The notes under the pieces were generated by a model. The model worked only from the letters and a program-made list of their open reading frames with translations. It made no database searches and was not told the DNA's origin. The position numbers were made by a program, and so were the translations under genes. Positions 62,042 through 64,000 of a DNA stretch of 64,000 bases are shown piece after piece. Where the stretch lies: positions 1 to 64,000 of the forward strand of contig JANSYN010000016.1 in assembly GCA_024742415.1 (NCBI GenBank), in the 5' to 3' direction. The stretch comes from Gammaproteobacteria bacterium (GTDB lineage Bacteria; Pseudomonadota; Gammaproteobacteria; Pseudomonadales; Halieaceae). Numbering within the stretch: position 1 is the stretch's first letter; each line of letters starts with the position of its first letter.

Positions 62042-63259
62042 CTAGATCGCGGCCTGGTCTTTGTCCGAGAAGCCCAGCAGGTACAGGATGGCGTCCAGGC
62101 CGAGCGTGGAGATTGATTGCTCCGCTGACTGCTTCACCAGCGGCTTGGCTCTAAAGGCTATGCCGAGCCCGGCAATGCTGAGCATCGGCAAATCATTCGC
62201 GCCATCACCGACCGCAATCACCTGCTGCAGGTCAACGCCCTCTTCCTCAGCCAGCTTGCGCAGCAGTAGCGCCTTGCGTGCACCGTCGACAATACTGCCG
62301 CGGATTTCACCGGTGACAACACCGTCGCGAATGTCCAGTTCATTGGCATAGACGTAATCGATCGACAGGCGCTGCTGCAGGTGGTTGGCAAAGTAATTGA
62401 AGCCCCCGGACAAGATGGCGGTCTTGTACCCCAGCTTGTGCAGGGTGGCAATGAGGTGCTCGGCGCCCTCACTGATTTGCAACTGTGCGGCGACTGTCGC
62501 CAGCGCAGTCTCGGGCAGGCCCTTGAGTAACGCCACCCGCGCTCGGAAGCTCTCACTGAAGTCAATCTCTCCGCGCATGGCGCGCTCCGTAATCGCACTG
62601 ACCTCGTCGCCCACGCCGGCGAGCTTGGCCAGTTCGTCGATCACCTCGGCCTCAATGAGTGTGGAGTCCATATCAAAAGCAACCAGACGACGGTTGCGCC
62701 GATACATGTTGTCCTGCTGCAGGGCGAGATCCACTTCCAGCGCGCTGGCGACCTCCAGCAATTCCTTGCGAAAGGCCGCGGAGTCCGGCAGCGAACCGCG
62801 CACGGAGAACTCCACACAGGCTTTGCTCTGTGCCGGCAATTCGCCCAGCGGAATGCGCCCGGAGAGACGATTGATCCCGTCGATATTCAGCCCGTGCTGG
62901 GCGACTACCGAGGTCACCCTGGCCAGTTGGTCGGAGGTAATCTTGCGGGCCAACAGGGTAATGATGTAACGCGCCCTGCCCTGGCCCTCCACCCAGTCGC
63001 TGTAGCTGTCCTGGGACACCGGCGTGATGCGCAGGCGCAGGTCACGCGCCTGGGTGAACGCTTCCATCGCGTCGGTGACTTCATCCGAATTCACGCCAAG
63101 CGGGACTTCGGCAAGCAACCCCAAAGACAGGGTGGCGTGGATGACCGCCTGGCCGATATCCAGGATGTTCACGTCGTGACGCGACAGAATCTCGGACACG
63201 CCGGCGGTGACGCCCGCCTGGTCCTCGCCCGAAATCCTGATCAGTAAAATCTGGTTCAC
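62042..63259 (-). CDS. serB: Phosphoserine phosphatase with N-terminal ACT domains
   Basis: The 405-residue HAD hydrolase makes the final step of serine synthesis. Two ACT-like regulatory repeats occupy about residues 1-180 (ILLIRISGEDQAG and YIITLLARKITSDQL). The HAD core follows with the nucleophile motif AFDMDSTLIEAEVIDELA, ILSGGF, and GDGANDLPML. GTG at 63259 gives the family N-terminus; the frame runs further upstream without support. It provides serine for cysE in the same region. Confidence 0.95.
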   Translation of the reverse strand: MNQILLIRISGEDQAGVTAGVSEILSRHDVNILDIGQAVIHATLSLGLLAEVPLGVNSDEVTDAMEAFTQARDLRLRITPVSQDSYSDWVEGQGRARYIITLLARKITSDQLARVTSVVAQHGLNIDGINRLSGRIPLGELPAQSKACVEFSVRGSLPDSAAFRKELLEVASALEVDLALQQDNMYRRNRRLVAFDMDSTLIEAEVIDELAKLAGVGDEVSAITERAMRGEIDFSESFRARVALLKGLPETALATVAAQLQISEGAEHLIATLHKLGYKTAILSGGFNYFANHLQQRLSIDYVYANELDIRDGVVTGEIRGSIVDGARKALLLRKLAEEEGVDLQQVIAVGDGANDLPMLSIAGLGIAFRAKPLVKQSAEQSISTLGLDAILYLLGFSDKDQAAI

Positions 63260-63408
63260 TATGCCGCCCACCCTGATGTGTGGGCGCCATTCTACTGGCC
63301 AGATCACGCCCTGCAAAGCGACGCGGCTCGCACGCCCGGCAAAATCCACCACAGCACACTGGCTCTGGTTTATACTGGCCCGCCAGTCATTGAGGTAGCC
63401 TGAGCGTT

Positions 63409-64000
63409 GTGGCATCGCGTTTCTCTCAATCCAGTTTAAGCCAGCAGCTCGCCCTGGTGGCGGCCAGCCTGTGCCTGCTCGTTGGCCTTGCACTGGTGGC
63501 ACTGGGCGCCATCTCCAGCCGTCACATGCAGCTGCAGCTGCAAGACGAATACGGCAACGCCCTGGCCCAGCTCATTGCCAGCCGGGTTGGCAGCGCCCTG
63601 GAAATCGGCGATCTACTGAGTGTGACTGCCTCCCTGCGCCGCTTTATCGCGATCTCCGCCGCTGAGGAGGCGGTCATCACCGATATCGAGGGCAAGGAAC
63701 TGGGGCACGCCGGGCAAGCTACCGGCCTGAGCCAATACACTTATTCAGCGCCTGTCGCGATCGATGCAGACGTTGCCGGCGAGGTGACCATCACCCTCAA
63801 TGCCGACGCGGCGCGCGCAGCACAGTCACAGTTGATCGCCAGCCTGCTCGGCTTAACCCTGTTGTTGAGTCTTGCAACCTATGCCGGCGTTCGCCATTTT
63901 GGCCAGCGCCTGGCAGACCGCGTGCAGGCGCTGGCCAGGGCTATCAATCTGGAAGACCAACCCGCCACGGCGCGACCGCGCAATGAACTGGCCCACCTGG
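63409..64000 (+). CDS. Membrane sensor-like protein, cut by the window end
   Basis: The visible 197 residues show a transmembrane helix (LALVAASLCLLVGLALVALG, about 11-30), an extracytoplasmic domain of about 110 residues, and a second helix (LIASLLGLTLLLSLATYAGV). A HAMP-like stretch starting RLADRVQALARAI follows. An in-frame TGA at 63391 and a GTG at 63409 fix the start closely. The layout fits a sensor kinase, a cyclic-nucleotide enzyme or an AhpA/YtjB-type protein. The catalytic part lies beyond 64000, so I cannot choose. It is divergent from serB. Confidence 0.65.
   Translation, partial: MASRFSQSSLSQQLALVAASLCLLVGLALVALGAISSRHMQLQLQDEYGNALAQLIASRVGSALEIGDLLSVTASLRRFIAISAAEEAVITDIEGKELGHAGQATGLSQYTYSAPVAIDADVAGEVTITLNADAARAAQSQLIASLLGLTLLLSLATYAGVRHFGQRLADRVQALARAINLEDQPATARPRNELAHL

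Overview
The window looks like a GC-rich chromosome segment from a marine gammaproteobacterium. A fused BioH-BioC protein, pilMNOPQ joined to aroK-aroB, ubiE-ubiJ-ubiB followed by hisIE and tatABC, hslVU next to a SPOR protein, and a three-gene pnt operon together suggest the Cellvibrionales/Halieaceae side of the class. That placement is inference from gene content and order; no phylogeny was run. Almost all of the DNA is densely packed core metabolism and housekeeping. Accessory DNA shows clearly only at the extreme left edge, where the tail of an ISL3-like transposase and a short direct repeat sit beside a tRNA-Pro(CGG) gene.

Layout. 1-630: IS remnant, tRNA-Pro, small DUF3094-like membrane protein. 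0.7-7.3 kb: acyl-CoA dehydrogenase, then the biotin operon bioB-bioF-bioHC-bioD on the minus strand. 7.3-11.5 kb (plus): comF-like gene, molybdate transporter modABC and a SrkA-type kinase, tightly packed and partly overlapping. 11.5-15 kb: hexapeptide acyltransferase, TrmB-like methyltransferase, cysE, hemE. 15-21 kb: glutamate synthase gltBD, with hemE downstream. 21-27.7 kb (minus): type IV pilus assembly operon pilMNOPQ running into aroK and aroB. 27.9-34.6 kb: penicillin-binding protein 1A, malic enzyme, ribosomal protein L31, primosomal helicase PriA. 34.8-44.9 kb (plus): argS, SPOR protein, hslVU behind a sigma32-like promoter, DUF971 protein, ubiquinone genes ubiE-ubiJ-ubiB, hisI-hisE and the Tat translocase.

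44.9-51 kb: SDR oxidoreductase, MsbA-like ABC exporter, an unusual hemerythrin protein with a histone-H1-like tail, a hot-dog thioesterase, and an NhaC-type antiporter broken by a frameshift. 51-55.2 kb: a two-gene DNA-repair cassette, a FAN1/VRR-NUC nuclease overlapped by an XPD-like iron-sulfur helicase that has its own RecB/Cas4-like nuclease motif. 55.4-58.3 kb: proton-translocating transhydrogenase pntAA-pntAB-pntB with a clear terminator. 58.4-64 kb: efp-epmA, a large uncharacterised protein with a PilZ-like C-terminal segment, serB, and the start of a membrane sensor-like protein cut by the window end.

I found no CRISPR array, prophage, toxin-antitoxin pair or obvious new defence island. 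The parts most worth follow-up are the nuclease-helicase pair, the H1-tailed hemerythrin, the PilZ-like 612-residue protein and the frameshifted antiporter. All promoter and terminator calls were made by eye.
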